Source of the DNA: Urophycis tenuis
Taxonomy: Eukaryota > Chordata > Actinopteri > Gadiformes > Phycidae
Length of the DNA stretch: 64,000 nt
NCBI GenBank assembly: GCA_036785325.1
Contig: JAXIVH010000007.1
Location: 3,955,274-4,019,273, forward strand
Direction of reading: 5' to 3'
Positions 53,990-64,000 of the stretch are shown here, one piece after another. Made by a program: the position numbers and the translations under genes. Under the pieces are notes generated by a model that saw nothing but the letters and a program-made list of their open reading frames with translations, had not been told where the DNA came from and searched no databases. How positions within the stretch are numbered: position 1 is the stretch's first letter; every line of letters starts with the position of its first letter.

Positions 53990-56953
53990 ATGGCGGCGCG
54001 TGTACACGCTGCAGCCGGTGGTCTGACCACAAAGTGCAAAATAGTTATTATATACCTGGTTGTTTTGAGTCTTCTAACTAGAAACACCCTGGCACACATA
54101 TCATACAGCCGACAGGAACTTATTTCCATCGGGTTACGCAATACTGTCAACTTTATCGACGATCTCGGGACCACGGCTGAGATCAGTAAACTCGCGGGGC
54201 AAACCACGATCGCCCCCCCGCCGAGGCGCACCGAAAGGCGGCGGCAGCAGAAACGCATTCACCGCGGCTGCCGGGGAGGCCTTCGGAACAGACTTCGCCT
54301 CGCACCGCACAGGACTGCCCTTCCCAGCATCTTCCTCGCCAATGTCCGATCCCTGGTGAATAAAATGGACGAACTACGTCTGTGGATTACCACCAACAAA
54401 CGGATCATGGACTGCAATCTTCTGATTTTCACGGAAACCTGGCTTAACCCTTCCGTCCCGGATACCGCAATTAACCTGGCGGAGCGCAACGTTCTCAGAG
54501 CAGATCGGACGGCGACCTCGGGTAAGAGCAAGGGTGGGGGTTTGTGCATCTATGTCAGCAATGCTTGGTGTACTGATTCTTCCATCATTGAAAGTCACTG
54601 CTCTGAGAACGCTGAATATCTCATGGTTAAATGTAGACCCTTTTACCTACCGAGAGAATTTACATCTGCTATCATTACGGCTAGTTACATCCCCCCTGAC
54701 GCTAATGCCTCGCTTGCGATGAAAGAACTGCATTCTGCCATTAGTAAGCAACAAACTACACACCCCGATGCAGCCTTCATTGTTGCGGGTGACTTCAATC
54801 ACACAAACTTAAAGTCCGTTCTCCCCAAATTCAAACAGCATGTCTCCTCCCCTACCAGGGGAGACAAAACTTTAGACCATGTTTACACTAACATGGCCGA
54901 TGCATACAAATCCATCCCCCTCCCCCACTTAGGACAATCAGACCATGTCTCTTTGTTCCTACTCCCCAAGTACTCCCCACTTATCAGACGTGTGAAGCCC
55001 ACAGTGAGGACAGTCAAGATCTGGCCAGAAGGGGCAGAGGCTAAACTGCAGGAATGTTTTTCAAAACATGACTGGAGTAAGCACTCCTCGGAGGCAACCC
55101 TTGACTCCCACACGGACATCACCCTTTACACCTCCTCTGTCCTGGACTACATGAGATCCAGCACAGACAGTGTCACTACACTAAAAAGAATTATTACTTT
55201 CCCTAACCAGAAGCCATGGATGAACGGGGAGGTCCGAGCCCTGCTGAAAGCACGCGACATCGCCTTCAGATCTGGGGACCGGCAGGCCTACAGCACATCC
55301 AGGGCCAACCTGAAGAGGGGCATCACTGAGGCCAAACGCAACCACAAGCTGAGGATCGAGGAGCACTTCACGAATGGCTCCGACCCCCGACGCATGTGGC
55401 AGGGCATCCAGGCCATCACAGACTACAAACCCGCTCACATCACCCCCCAATCCAGCGACGCCTCCCTACCTGAGGAACTCAACCTCTTCTATGGGCGCTT
55501 TGATACAGTCAACAAGGAGGTGGCCATCAAGGAGGTGCTCCCTGCAGGCCACCAACCCCTCACACTCTCCCCCTCCGATGTGTTTGCAGCACTGAGCAGG
55601 ATCAATCCACGGAAGGCAGCTGGTCCTGATGGCGTCCCCGGACGTGTCTACAGGGCCTGCGCAGAGCAGCTGACTGAGGTCTGGACTGACATCTTCAACC
55701 TGTCACTAGCCCAAGCAACTGTCCCTGAATGCCTCAAATCCACCACCATCGTGCCAGTGCCCAAACACTCCACTGCAGTTGACCTCAATGACTTCCGCCC
55801 AGTCGCGCTTACCCCTATCATCGCGAAGTGCTTCGAGAGGCTGGTCCTGGGTCACATCAAATCCTGTCTACCACCCACACTGGACCCCTTTCAATTTGCC
55901 TACCGCCAGAATAGGAGTACAGAGGATGCCATTGCCACGGCACTGCACTCCGCCCTCTCCCACCTGGACAAAAGCCATACATATGTTAGAATGCTGTTCA
56001 TAGACTTCAGTTCAGCATTCAACACCATCAACCCCTCCAAACTGATCACCAAACTCCGTGATCTGAACATTGCCCCCTCCCTCCGTAACTGGATACTGGA
56101 CTTCCTGACCAACAGACCGCAGTCTGTTAGGATCAACGGTCACACTTCCTCCACCCTCACCCTGAACACTGGCGTTCCGCAGGGCTGTGTGCTGAGCCCT
56201 CTCCTGTACTCTCTCTTCACCCACGACTGCACACCGACACATGGTTCAAACACCATTGTGAAGTTTGCAGACGACACAACGGTGATAGGCCTCATCAGCA
56301 ACAACGATGAGTCAGCTTACAGGGAGGAGGTTCAGTGCCTAGCTGCGTGGTGCGCCGACAACAACCTGTCCCTCAACGCCACGAAGACCAAGGAGATCAT
56401 CGTGGACTACAGGAAAACAAAAGGTGGCACGCACACCCCCCTCCACATTAACGGGACGGAGGTTGAGCGGGTATCCAACTTTAAGTTTCTGGGAGTCCAC
56501 ATCTCCGACAATCTATCCTGGTCCCTCAACACCACTGCCCTAATCAAGAAGGCTCACCAGCGCCTCTTCTTCTTGAGGAGACTAAAAAAGGCCCACCTGT
56601 CTCCTCAGATCCTGGTGAACTTCTACCGCAGCACCATCGAGAGCGTACTAACCAACTGTGTCACAGTGTGGTATGGTAACTGCTCCGCCTCGGACCGGAA
56701 AGCACTGCAGAGGGTGGTGAAAATCGCCCAACGCATCACCGGTTCCCCACTCCCCTCCATCGAGGCTGTCCAGAGGAAGCGGTGCCTGCGTAAGGCGCGC
56801 AGCATCGCAAAGGACAGCTCTCACCCCAACCATAGACTGTTCACCCTCCTCCCCTCTGGAAAGCGCTACAGGTCTCTGGGCACCCGGACCACCAGGTTCA
56901 GGGGAAGCTTTTTCCCCCAAGCTGTCAGCCCCCTGAACTCCAAACCCACATGA
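53990..56953 (+). CDS. non-LTR retrotransposon ORF, endonuclease + RT, intact
   Basis: A 987-codon ORF without stop or frameshift. After a hydrophobic and basic N-terminus, an APE-type endonuclease covers about residues 110-330 (LANVRSLVNKMDELR, FTETWLN, VAGDFNH, the final SDH in GQSDHVSLFL). A reverse transcriptase follows at about 545-810 (RKAAGPDGVPG, FRPVALTPI, FAYRQNRSTEDA, FIDFSSAFNTI, GVPQGCVLSPLLY, the FADD box near residue 759), with a thumb-like C-terminus (NLSLNATKTKE, TVWYGNCS). Motif choice fits the L2/CR1/Rex1 group of the Jockey superfamily common in teleosts. A 3' UTR with (TCTAA)n tail ends near 57,655. No separate ORF1 was found. Confidence 0.92.
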   Translation: MAARVHAAAGGLTTKCKIVIIYLVVLSLLTRNTLAHISYSRQELISIGLRNTVNFIDDLGTTAEISKLAGQTTIAPPPRRTERRRQQKRIHRGCRGGLRNRLRLAPHRTALPSIFLANVRSLVNKMDELRLWITTNKRIMDCNLLIFTETWLNPSVPDTAINLAERNVLRADRTATSGKSKGGGLCIYVSNAWCTDSSIIESHCSENAEYLMVKCRPFYLPREFTSAIITASYIPPDANASLAMKELHSAISKQQTTHPDAAFIVAGDFNHTNLKSVLPKFKQHVSSPTRGDKTLDHVYTNMADAYKSIPLPHLGQSDHVSLFLLPKYSPLIRRVKPTVRTVKIWPEGAEAKLQECFSKHDWSKHSSEATLDSHTDITLYTSSVLDYMRSSTDSVTTLKRIITFPNQKPWMNGEVRALLKARDIAFRSGDRQAYSTSRANLKRGITEAKRNHKLRIEEHFTNGSDPRRMWQGIQAITDYKPAHITPQSSDASLPEELNLFYGRFDTVNKEVAIKEVLPAGHQPLTLSPSDVFAALSRINPRKAAGPDGVPGRVYRACAEQLTEVWTDIFNLSLAQATVPECLKSTTIVPVPKHSTAVDLNDFRPVALTPIIAKCFERLVLGHIKSCLPPTLDPFQFAYRQNRSTEDAIATALHSALSHLDKSHTYVRMLFIDFSSAFNTINPSKLITKLRDLNIAPSLRNWILDFLTNRPQSVRINGHTSSTLTLNTGVPQGCVLSPLLYSLFTHDCTPTHGSNTIVKFADDTTVIGLISNNDESAYREEVQCLAAWCADNNLSLNATKTKEIIVDYRKTKGGTHTPLHINGTEVERVSNFKFLGVHISDNLSWSLNTTALIKKAHQRLFFLRRLKKAHLSPQILVNFYRSTIESVLTNCVTVWYGNCSASDRKALQRVVKIAQRITGSPLPSIEAVQRKRCLRKARSIAKDSSHPNHRLFTLLPSGKRYRSLGTRTTRFRGSFFPQAVSPLNSKPT

Positions 56954-57655
56954 TCATTGCCCCCCCGCCCCCCCCCAAGGACATACACCCCTGCCCACCC
57001 ATGACCTGGACCCATTTGACCCCCCCCCCCACCCCCCGCCACCCAAAGACACTCACCACTGCCCACCCAATACCTGGCCCCCCCCCCCACCCCCCCAAGG
57101 ACATGCACCCCTGCACATCCAGCACCCCCACACCTCACCCCCCCTGGACATACTAAACATATTATAATTTATAGTAATGTTATTTATTTATTTATTCCCA
57201 ACTGCCATTGCACCCCCCACTCCCATACCCATACAACCCATAGTCATCTGTTGTACCCATTCTGTTATTCTGTTATACTGCACTAGAGCACTACTGCACC
57301 ACCTGCACACTTACTTCTATTTGCACTACTTCTATTTTGCACATTGTATACTGTTTACACTTTACACTTTTCACCTGCATGTTATGCCACTGTGAGTAAC
57401 TGTTTAATACCTCGATGAACACTACCTCCATCTGCACTGTTTGTCACTTTGTTAACTACCCATAATTACTGTCATTTAATAACCACTGTCACTTTTCAAT
57501 TTTGCACCTTATTCTGCTTTTCTGCATTTCAACCTGCACCTTAATCGCTCATTTGCACTTCTGGTTAGAACGCCAACTGTATTTCGTTGTCCCTGTACTT
57601 GTACTCTGCACAATGACAATAAAGTTGAATCTAATCTAATCTAATCTAATCTAAT
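56954..57655 (+). other. LINE 3' UTR with C-rich block and (TCTAA)n tail
   Basis: A C-rich stretch with CCCCCCC and ACCC repeats (56,958-57,150) is followed by an AT-rich part. It ends ACAATGACAATAAAGTTGAA plus a TCTAA pentamer tail. The same 3' end is found truncated at 25,610 and 51,232. Confidence 0.8.
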
Positions 57656-57845
57656 TTTGTTGTGCAGTAAAATGTCTCATACAGCATCAAACAACTAAGC
57701 ATTTTTAGCCGACTGGTCACCTGATAGGCTAAACTAGTTTAACGCTCTAAAAATGACTTAAATATGTTAATATAGGATATAAATTTTATCAGTGATTACA
57801 CGTTGGGCTCAGAGGGCAAACGGTACGATTTTACTTGATCTGTAT

Positions 57846-60405
57846 TAAAGAACAGCTCTGTGGCCCTGATGCCGAAGTGTTGGCCGTTGGACTTCGTCCA
57901 TATCACCTCCCTAGGGAGATCCCGCATGTCATCATCATCATGGTGTACATCCCTCCCACTGCTAACCCATCAGCTGCCTGCGGTACAATATACACCACCA
58001 TCTCAAAACTGCAGACCAAACACCCCAGTGCCCTCATCATCATGTCGGGAGACTTTAACCACGTCACCATGGATAGAGTTCTACCGACTTTTAAGCAGTA
58101 TGTGAGCTGTCCTACCAGAGGGGTGAGGACCCTGGACCTGATGTATGCCAACATTAAGTAGGCATACATCTCATCTTCTCTCCCCCCTCTGGGCAGGTCG
58201 GATCACAACCTGGTTCACCTCAAACCCTGCTATGTGCCTCTGGTGAAGAGGAAGCCTGTGACCACAAGGACTGTGAGGAAGTGGTCAGAGGAATCCTATG
58301 AGGCACTGCAGTACTGTTTTGAGGTGACGGACTGGCCTGCACTCTGTGAGCCTCACGGGGAGGACATTGATGGGCTCACTGAGTGCATCACGGACTATAT
58401 TAACTTCTGTGTGGACTGCTATGTCCCTGCGTTGACAGTCACCTGTTACGCAAATAACAAACCTTGGATCACCAAGGACATCAAGGCCATACTGAACGCT
58501 AAGAAAAGGGCGTTCAGAGAGGGCAACCAGACTGAGCTGAGGAGAGTACAGGGGGTACTCAAGGTTAGAATTAAGGAGGAAAAGGATAGATACAGGAGGA
58601 AGCTGGAGAAGAAGCTCCAGCAAAACAACACAAGGGATGTGTGGAGTGGTATGAAAACCATCACGGGCTTCCAGAAGACTGGTAGCGTGGGGCTGGAGGG
58701 TGGAGTGGCTATGGCCAATGAATTTAACCTTTTTTTCAATAGGTTTGATACTGTGGCCCCTGCCCCTCCCCCACATGACCCTGCTGCTACTGCTGCTGGC
58801 AGCCCAGCAACCAGTGCCACTCCGCCTCCCCCTCCTTCTCCTTCTCCCCCTCCTTATAGATCACCCTCCTGCCTCTCACCAGCTCTATTCACTACCGGAC
58901 ACTTCACACCTACACCCTGCCCCACCCCTCCCCCCTGCTCTGCATACTGTCCTCCACTACCTGAGGACCCTATCCCTCCCCCCACTGACACCTCTACAGT
59001 GTCCTTCACGCCTGAACTGGTGAGAAGACAACTGATTAGACTCCACTCCAACAAAGCGGCGGGCCCTGATGGTGTGTTCCCCAGGGTACTTAAAGCCTGT
59101 GCCCCCCAGCTGTGTGGAGTTCTTAATCATGTATTCAACTTGAGCCTGCACCTCCAGAAGGTCCCTCTGATGTGGAAGACGTCCTGCCTCGTTCCTGTCC
59201 CAAAGACGCTGCGCCCCAGCAGCCCTAAGGACTACAGACCGGTGGCTCTGACGTCACATATTATGAAGACCATGGAGAGGCTTGTCTTGGAGCAGCTCAG
59301 GCCTATGGTCAGACCCTTCTCGGACCAGCTGCAGTTCGCCTACCAGCCCCGCCTGGGAGTCGAGGACTGCATCATCTACCTGCTGAACAAAGCCTACTCG
59401 CATCTAGACAAGCCGGCGAGCACTGTGAGAGTCATGTTCTTTGACTTCTCCAGTGCTTTCAACACCTTACGGCCTGGTCTCCTAGGTGAGAAGATGGCGG
59501 CGATGCAGGTTGATGCCCCCTTGGTGTCCTGGATTGTTGACTACCTGATGGGCAGACCACAGTTTGTACGCCTACAGAACTGTGTATCTGACAGCGTGGT
59601 TAGCAACACCGGGGCCCCTCAGGGGACGGTCCTTTCTCCCTTCCTCTTCACCCTCTACACCTCAGACTTCAGCTATTGCACTGAGTCCTGCCACCTTCAG
59701 AAGTTTTCTGATGATTCTGCAGTAGTTGGCTGTATTGAGGGGGGTGATGAGGGTGAGTATAGGACTGTTGTGAGCAACTTTGTCTCTTGGTGTGAGCTGA
59801 ACCATCTACAGCTCAATGCTACCAAGACAAAGGAGCTCATTGTGGACCTAAGGAGGGTCAAAACACCGGTGGGCCCTGTGTTCATCCAGGGGGTTCCTGT
59901 CGACATTGTTGAGGAGTACAAGTACCTGGGGGTGTACTTCAACAACAAGTTGGACTGGACCAGGAACACAGAGGCTATCTATAAGAAGGGCCAAAGCCGA
60001 CTATTTTTTCTTAGGAGGCTAAGGTCCTTCAACATCTGCAGGACAATGCTGAGGATGTTCTACGAGTCTGTGGTTGCCAGTGCGATCTTCTTCGCTGTCA
60101 CATGCTGGGGCAGTGGGATGAGGGTCGCGGACACCAATAGACTCAATAGACTCATCAAGAGGGCTGGTGATGTAGTGGGTGAGGAATAGGACACTCTGAC
60201 TACCGTGGCAGATAGGAGGATGCTGTCCAGGCTACGGACTATCATGGACAATGCCTCTCACTCTCTCTTTTCCACCCTAGCTCAGCGGAGGAGTACCTTC
60301 AGCAGAAGACTCCTCTCACCTAGATGCACCACAGAGCGACATAGGAAATCATTCCTGCCTGTGGTCATCAAACTTTACAATTTGTCACTGTCATCTGGAC
60401 AATAG
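57846..60405 (+). pseudogene. 5'-truncated LINE with two in-frame TAG stops
   Basis: A single frame runs from the endonuclease middle (MSGDFNHV, TRGVRTLDLMY) through the SDH motif (GRSDHNLVHL), a Pro-rich linker, a reverse transcriptase (NKAAGPDGVFPRV, YRPVALTSHI, FAYQPRLGVEDC, FFDFSSAFNTL, GAPQGTVLSPFLF, FSDD box near 59,704-59,715) and the C-terminus (DRRMLSRLRTIMDNASHS). It ends at TAG 60,403. It is interrupted only by TAG at 58,159-58,161 and TAG at 60,187-60,189. The first ~150 endonuclease residues are missing. It differs in family from the neighbour upstream (FSDD rather than FADD, GTCT tail). Confidence 0.88.
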
Positions 60406-60837
60406 GTATCCATTCTTATTACATGACTGTCATTTCATTTCATTTCACTGTAATATCACTACATAACTGGTCATTTCATTTCACTGCATAACTGTCATTT
60501 AGTACATAACTGGTCATCTGGTCATCTCTCTGCACAACTGGTCTTACAAAAATCCGACATGCTACATCCTTGGGTATGCTATTACCTTGTAGTGTATGCC
60601 TGGCTGTATGTATATTTATGTATATTATCTTTTCTTTATGTACATTTTTTTTATATATTTTATTACATAGGTTTATATTTGTATATAGGTTTATATTTTT
60701 ATTTTTATTTTTACTTAGGTTTATATTTTCTACATAGGTTTTATATTTTACATAGGTTTTCTTTATATATTTATATTTTCTAACACTCTACTATAAGTAG
60801 AGTGTCCTCTTTTTTCTCCTGGAGTTTTGTGACGAAG

Positions 60838-60897
60838 GCAATTTCCCTCAGGGATCAATAAAGTATGTCTGTCTGTCTGTCTGTCTGTCTGTCAGTT
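60838..60897 (+). repeat. LINE 3' end with (GTCT)n tail
   Basis: AAGGCAATTTCCCTCAGGGA followed by an ATAAAG stretch and GTCT repeats ends the second LINE. The same tail occurs at 22,610-22,672 and about 46,660-46,713. Confidence 0.85.
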
Positions 60898-61194
60898 GGT
60901 GGTGTGACTTTTTTCCATTGAAAACTCACGTTTAGAGAATGTTACAAATAAAAGTCAAATTTCATTCAACATGTGCGTGTAATTTTTTTTTTTTACAATG
61001 AAGTGTTCCACGTGCGCTAAAAAGTGCCCTCCCCCCGAGCACTTGCCCCCCAAAATGTCTGTGCACGCCACTGATTAGTAATGTTAGAAATTATTGTAAC
61101 CTTCTATGCGTCAACACATCAAACATATTTATGTGCAGGAAAATGAAAATGCTGTTTCAAAGGAATAACAGTAGGAAACAAATGCAACATGACA

Positions 61195-61632
61195 TCCTGA
61201 AATATACAAACAAATGAAATACAGTAGTTTGTGTTCAAGCTGTGCCACCTCTAGATTCCACTTTCTTGTCCTACATTAGTGTAATCATTTCTCTAAAGTG
61301 CTTTAGCTATGATCTTACAGTGCATTACAGTGCACTCTGTCTGACTTGTAATGTTGTTTTGTGTGCTGTGCTGAAGACATGATATTAGATGATGACATTC
61401 TTTTCAATACATTTTACACATTCCAATGCCATACGACTCAGTCAAGGTTTATAGCATCTGGATCAACACATCCATTGATGCATTTTCATGTGTGTGTGTG
61501 TGTGTGTGTATGTGTGTGTGCGTGTGTGCGTCCGAGTGTGCGTGTGCGTGTGTGTGTGTGCGCGCACCTCCCCCCCCCCCCCCCCCCCCTATTAATGTGT
61601 TGGTAGTAGAAACAGAGTCGAGAAAAGCTCTT
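61195..61632 (-). pseudogene. SLAM-like Ig receptor 4, remnant
   Basis: 61,195-61,360 matches intron 1 of copies 1 and 3 (CAGTAGTTTGTGTTCAAGCTGTG, CAGTGCATTACA). 61,605-61,632 matches part of the signal-peptide exon (GTAGAAACAGAGTCGAGAAAAG). A (TG)n/poly-C tract lies between, and the exon is cut where an I-like LINE fragment begins. No V or C2 exon remains. Confidence 0.75.
61488..61590. repeat. (TG)n followed by poly-C
   Basis: A TG-dinucleotide tract with CG variants (61,488-61,565) runs directly into about 20 C. Confidence 0.9.
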
Positions 61633-61689
61633 GATAGGGGCAAGTATCACAGGCGGGCTTTTCTTGCAGTTTTTGAACTATCGTTAATA

Positions 61690-62543
61690 AGAAGCGTTAC
61701 ATTAACGTGTTTTCATATATTTGCCATGACACGGAAGTAGATCAAAGCACAAGCATGGGAAGTGATCACTTCCCAATTAACTGTGAAGTAGATAATGAAT
61801 TCAAGATTGAGCAGAGTTATGTGCATCAAATATTGGTGTTTAAAAAAGCAAATTTGGAGAAATTTGTAGAAATCTGTGAGAGTAGGGAAGATATATCAGC
61901 TAATAATGGTCAGACAGTTGATGAAATGAATAACAGTGTAAGTTGTTTTATATTGCGTGCTGCCAGCCAAAGTATTCCTGTTAGTCAGAGTAAAAAGAAA
62001 CAAGTGAATGTCCCATGGTGGAATGATAAGTGTACTGAGCCTATCAAGGAGAGGAATAGAGCTTACCAAGGAGTCAAACATGTCTATTATGGATTGTGAG
62101 TTTAATATATCAGAACTTAAAAGAGCATTGAGTAATACTGCATACTCTGCACCAGGGATGGACAACCTGTGTTATGCTATGTTTAGGAAACTACCTGATA
62201 ACATCTACGAAAAAGTCCTTAATCTGTCAAAGGCAAATCACCAAGCAAGTGGAAATGGGCAACAATCCTTCCTTTTTGTAAACCAGGTAAAGATTCAAGT
62301 GACCCAGGAAACTATAGGCCTATTGCGCTCACTTCACATCTTGAAAAATTAATGGAAAAACTTATTGTAGCACGTTTAAACTATTTTCTACAGTACATTA
62401 ATCCACTTAAAAGTTACCAAACGGGTTTTAGGAGAAGCAACTCCTCAAATGATGCTCTGGTTAAAGTTTGCAATGAAATTGAAAAGGCTGCTATATCAAA
62501 TGGGAACTCCTGTTTATGTTTCAGAGAAAAAGAAGAACGGTGA
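61690..62543 (+). pseudogene. I-like LINE fragment
   Basis: Readings in different frames: GSDHFPINCEV (endonuclease end), VPWWNDKCTEPIKERNRA (linker Trp-Trp motif), LKRALSNTAYSAPGMDNLCY (start of RT fingers), then NYRPIAL-like text and LEKLMEKLIVARLNYFLQ and YQTGFRRSNSSNDAL. These phrases are typical of I/Nimbus-type LINEs rather than the L2 type. Frameshifts and truncation on both sides make it dead. Confidence 0.75.
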
Positions 62544-62575
62544 GGTATGATGAAATGCTTTTTGATATTTAACAT

Positions 62576-62892
62576 CAGGGGCGGAGCCAGACTTTGTGTA
62601 CATCCGGGGCTAATCCCGAGAGGGGGGTCTGGGGGTTCTCACCCAGAACATTTTTCATTTCTAAGATGCGATTTCCTGCATTCTATTCCCTTTCAGGGTG
62701 ACCTGCTGGACACTGGCAAATCCTAAATCCCTTCTAATTCATAGCCTATATTTTGGGTTGCAAGGCCTGCTCAAGACAATACTATTTAATGGAAAGAAAC
62801 AATAACCATTCAGTTGTCATAACTTCAAAAGCTTAAAAAAGATCTGGGGCTTTTGAAGTGAGATTCGGGGCTTCAGCCCCGAAAGCCACCCC
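62576..62892 (-). mobile_element. hAT MITE, family M1, copy 2 (truncated)
   Basis: Matches 18,388-18,679 in reverse orientation, starting CAGGGGCGGAGCCAGACTTT and stopping at CCACCCCCCAC without the last ~13 bp. It abuts repeat R2 copy 2. Confidence 0.8.
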
Positions 62893-62895
62893 CCA

Positions 62896-63740
62896 CAAAT
62901 TATGTCATATCTATGTTGTTGTCGCCAAAGTAGTGTCTGATCACATAAAACTACCATAAACTGCTAATCCAGTGCTGGGAACCATTTTGAATCCTCACAG
63001 GGTGTTTACATTCATTTATAGTAGATAAGACAGAAAATATTGCTCAAACACGCTGTTGTTATTGCCATCTTGTGGCCGTATGGTGCAACTACGAAGGTTA
63101 ACCCTCAACTTAACTTTATTGGCATCAGATCTTCACCCAGGTACTCATCAGACATTGGGCTATGGCTATATAGTGCTATAGCGCTACCAACAAATCATTT
63201 TTTTTAATTTTTTGATTGGATACCATCATCTTGGCATCACTTGTAATTCTCTTTTGATAAAGGTAGTTGTAGTTTCATGTGTTGGAATGTTTGGCATACA
63301 ATGTTTATTTGTAATTTGTCAAGGTCATCGCCATCCTGTGGTAGAATGCATTTACAATGGTTTTCAATTGGTGTCAGTACTCCATTAGCCCTGACCTTTC
63401 AAATGAGGGGTCGGATGTCAAAATTGAACAATGGGTTCACAATATATTCATGTCATTTACTGTCTTATCATTATCGTTTAAATTGCACTCTTTGCGTGGG
63501 TTTGCATTGGATTTATTGTTTTTGTTTGAAGACTCAGCCTAAACATTGTTGTATTTCAATTTATTGGCATCACATCTTGACCCAGGTAGACCTACTCATC
63601 AGACATTGGGGACTAGACCCCTGTGCATAACTGTATGGCTACCTGAATAATCCCTCTCATCCTATGCATTCAGATGTTATTTGATTTCAATTCATAGCAG
63701 GAAGCTGTTGTCTTTATTGGCCATTCTCTGTATTTTTTAG
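62896..63740. repeat. interspersed repeat R2, copy 2
   Basis: Matches 15,058-15,580 plus 15,940-16,245 and lacks the insertion at 15,585, so it shows the uninterrupted form. Confidence 0.85.
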
Positions 63741-64000
63741 ATACTGTAATGGTCTTTTACCAAAACTCCAGGTAACTGATTGAGAGTTATTTCATGACTG
63801 ACTGTCCTTGCCTTCATGGCTCCAAGAAATTGATTGTGCACAATACAGATGATGGCTTGATGATGATGTTTGAGGATTTATTTAACTTTAAACATATGAG
63901 TAAAACAAGAAATGAAAAGTTTCTAAGCAAGCAATCCCAGCTTCTGAGGGCAGGAGACAGACGTAAGAAAGCTGTTGCCTCCAATCAGCCACACCTGCTC
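63741..64000. other. right edge, nothing recognised
   Basis: AT-rich sequence without an exon, repeat end or RNA gene that I can support. Confidence 0.5.

Larger units (their letters stand above)
53525..61073. mobile_element. hAT-bounded 7.5-kb block holding two LINEs
   Basis: Ends CAGGGGCGTGCATAGA and TCTGTGCACGCCACTG are inverted repeats flanked by a perfect 8-bp duplication ATTAGTAA (53,517-53,524 and 61,074-61,081). hAT-derived sequence remains at about 53,525-53,909 and 60,897-61,073. The rest is two LINE insertions and a spacer. No hAT transposase is visible. Confidence 0.85.

Noticed and set aside
56954..57150. ORFs in the C-rich LINE 3' UTR
   Set aside because: Low-complexity CCCC/ACCC composition; no motif.
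1..64000. CRISPR array, operons or phage features
   Set aside because: The tandem repeats are minisatellites without unique spacers, and the gene structure is eukaryotic.

Overview
The window looks like a piece of a teleost fish nuclear genome. It has short exons with GT/AG introns, very dense (CA/TG)n and poly-C/poly-G tracts, tRNA-derived SINEs, hAT-type MITEs, fish-type LINEs and a BEL/Pao LTR retrotransposon. Nothing bacterial or organellar was seen. All homology statements come from recognising protein motifs by eye; no database search was run.

Region 1 (1-11,670) is the 3' part of a kirrel1 (NEPH1) orthologue on the + strand. Five exons cover the end of the last Ig domain, the transmembrane helix, the cytoplasmic tail and the PDZ-ligand C-terminus THV, followed by a long presumed 3' UTR. 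Introns are full of minisatellites and homopolymers. The last exon carries a 27-glycine run and a Gly/His/Pro repeat.

Region 2 (11,670-18,945) is intergenic and built of nested repeats: a hAT-like MITE, an interspersed repeat interrupted by an 831-bp fold-back element, a tRNA-SINE fragment, and a hAT element (8-bp target duplication) that itself hosts a second hAT MITE.

Region 3 (18,946-27,668) and region 5 (42,520-53,449) are two copies of one segmental duplication. Each carries an old L1-like LINE, LINE fragments, SINEs and, on the - strand, a four-exon gene for a SLAM/CD2-family-like immunoglobulin receptor (signal peptide, V-like domain, C2 domain, transmembrane). A third copy (41,553-42,198) is a pseudogene with only V and C2 exons. 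A fourth is a scrap (61,195-61,632). Together they form a decaying tandem array.

Region 4 (27,669-42,519) holds two pieces that face each other: a small two-exon + strand gene with a P2X7-receptor-intracellular-type C-terminal domain, and a - strand THAP zinc-finger gene remnant with three in-frame stops. Weak flanking inverted similarity suggests the pair may be one unit, perhaps a DNA transposon. Then comes a ~9.6-kb BEL/Pao element with two LTRs. It is broken by point lesions and interrupted by a 1.3-kb hAT element in the integrase and a TTAA-flanked MITE before the 3' LTR.

Region 6 (53,450-64,000) is a 7.5-kb hAT-bounded block (perfect 8-bp target duplication) that has swallowed two LINEs. 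One has an uninterrupted 987-codon endonuclease/reverse-transcriptase ORF. It is followed by the fourth Ig remnant, an I-like LINE fragment and second copies of repeats seen in region 2.
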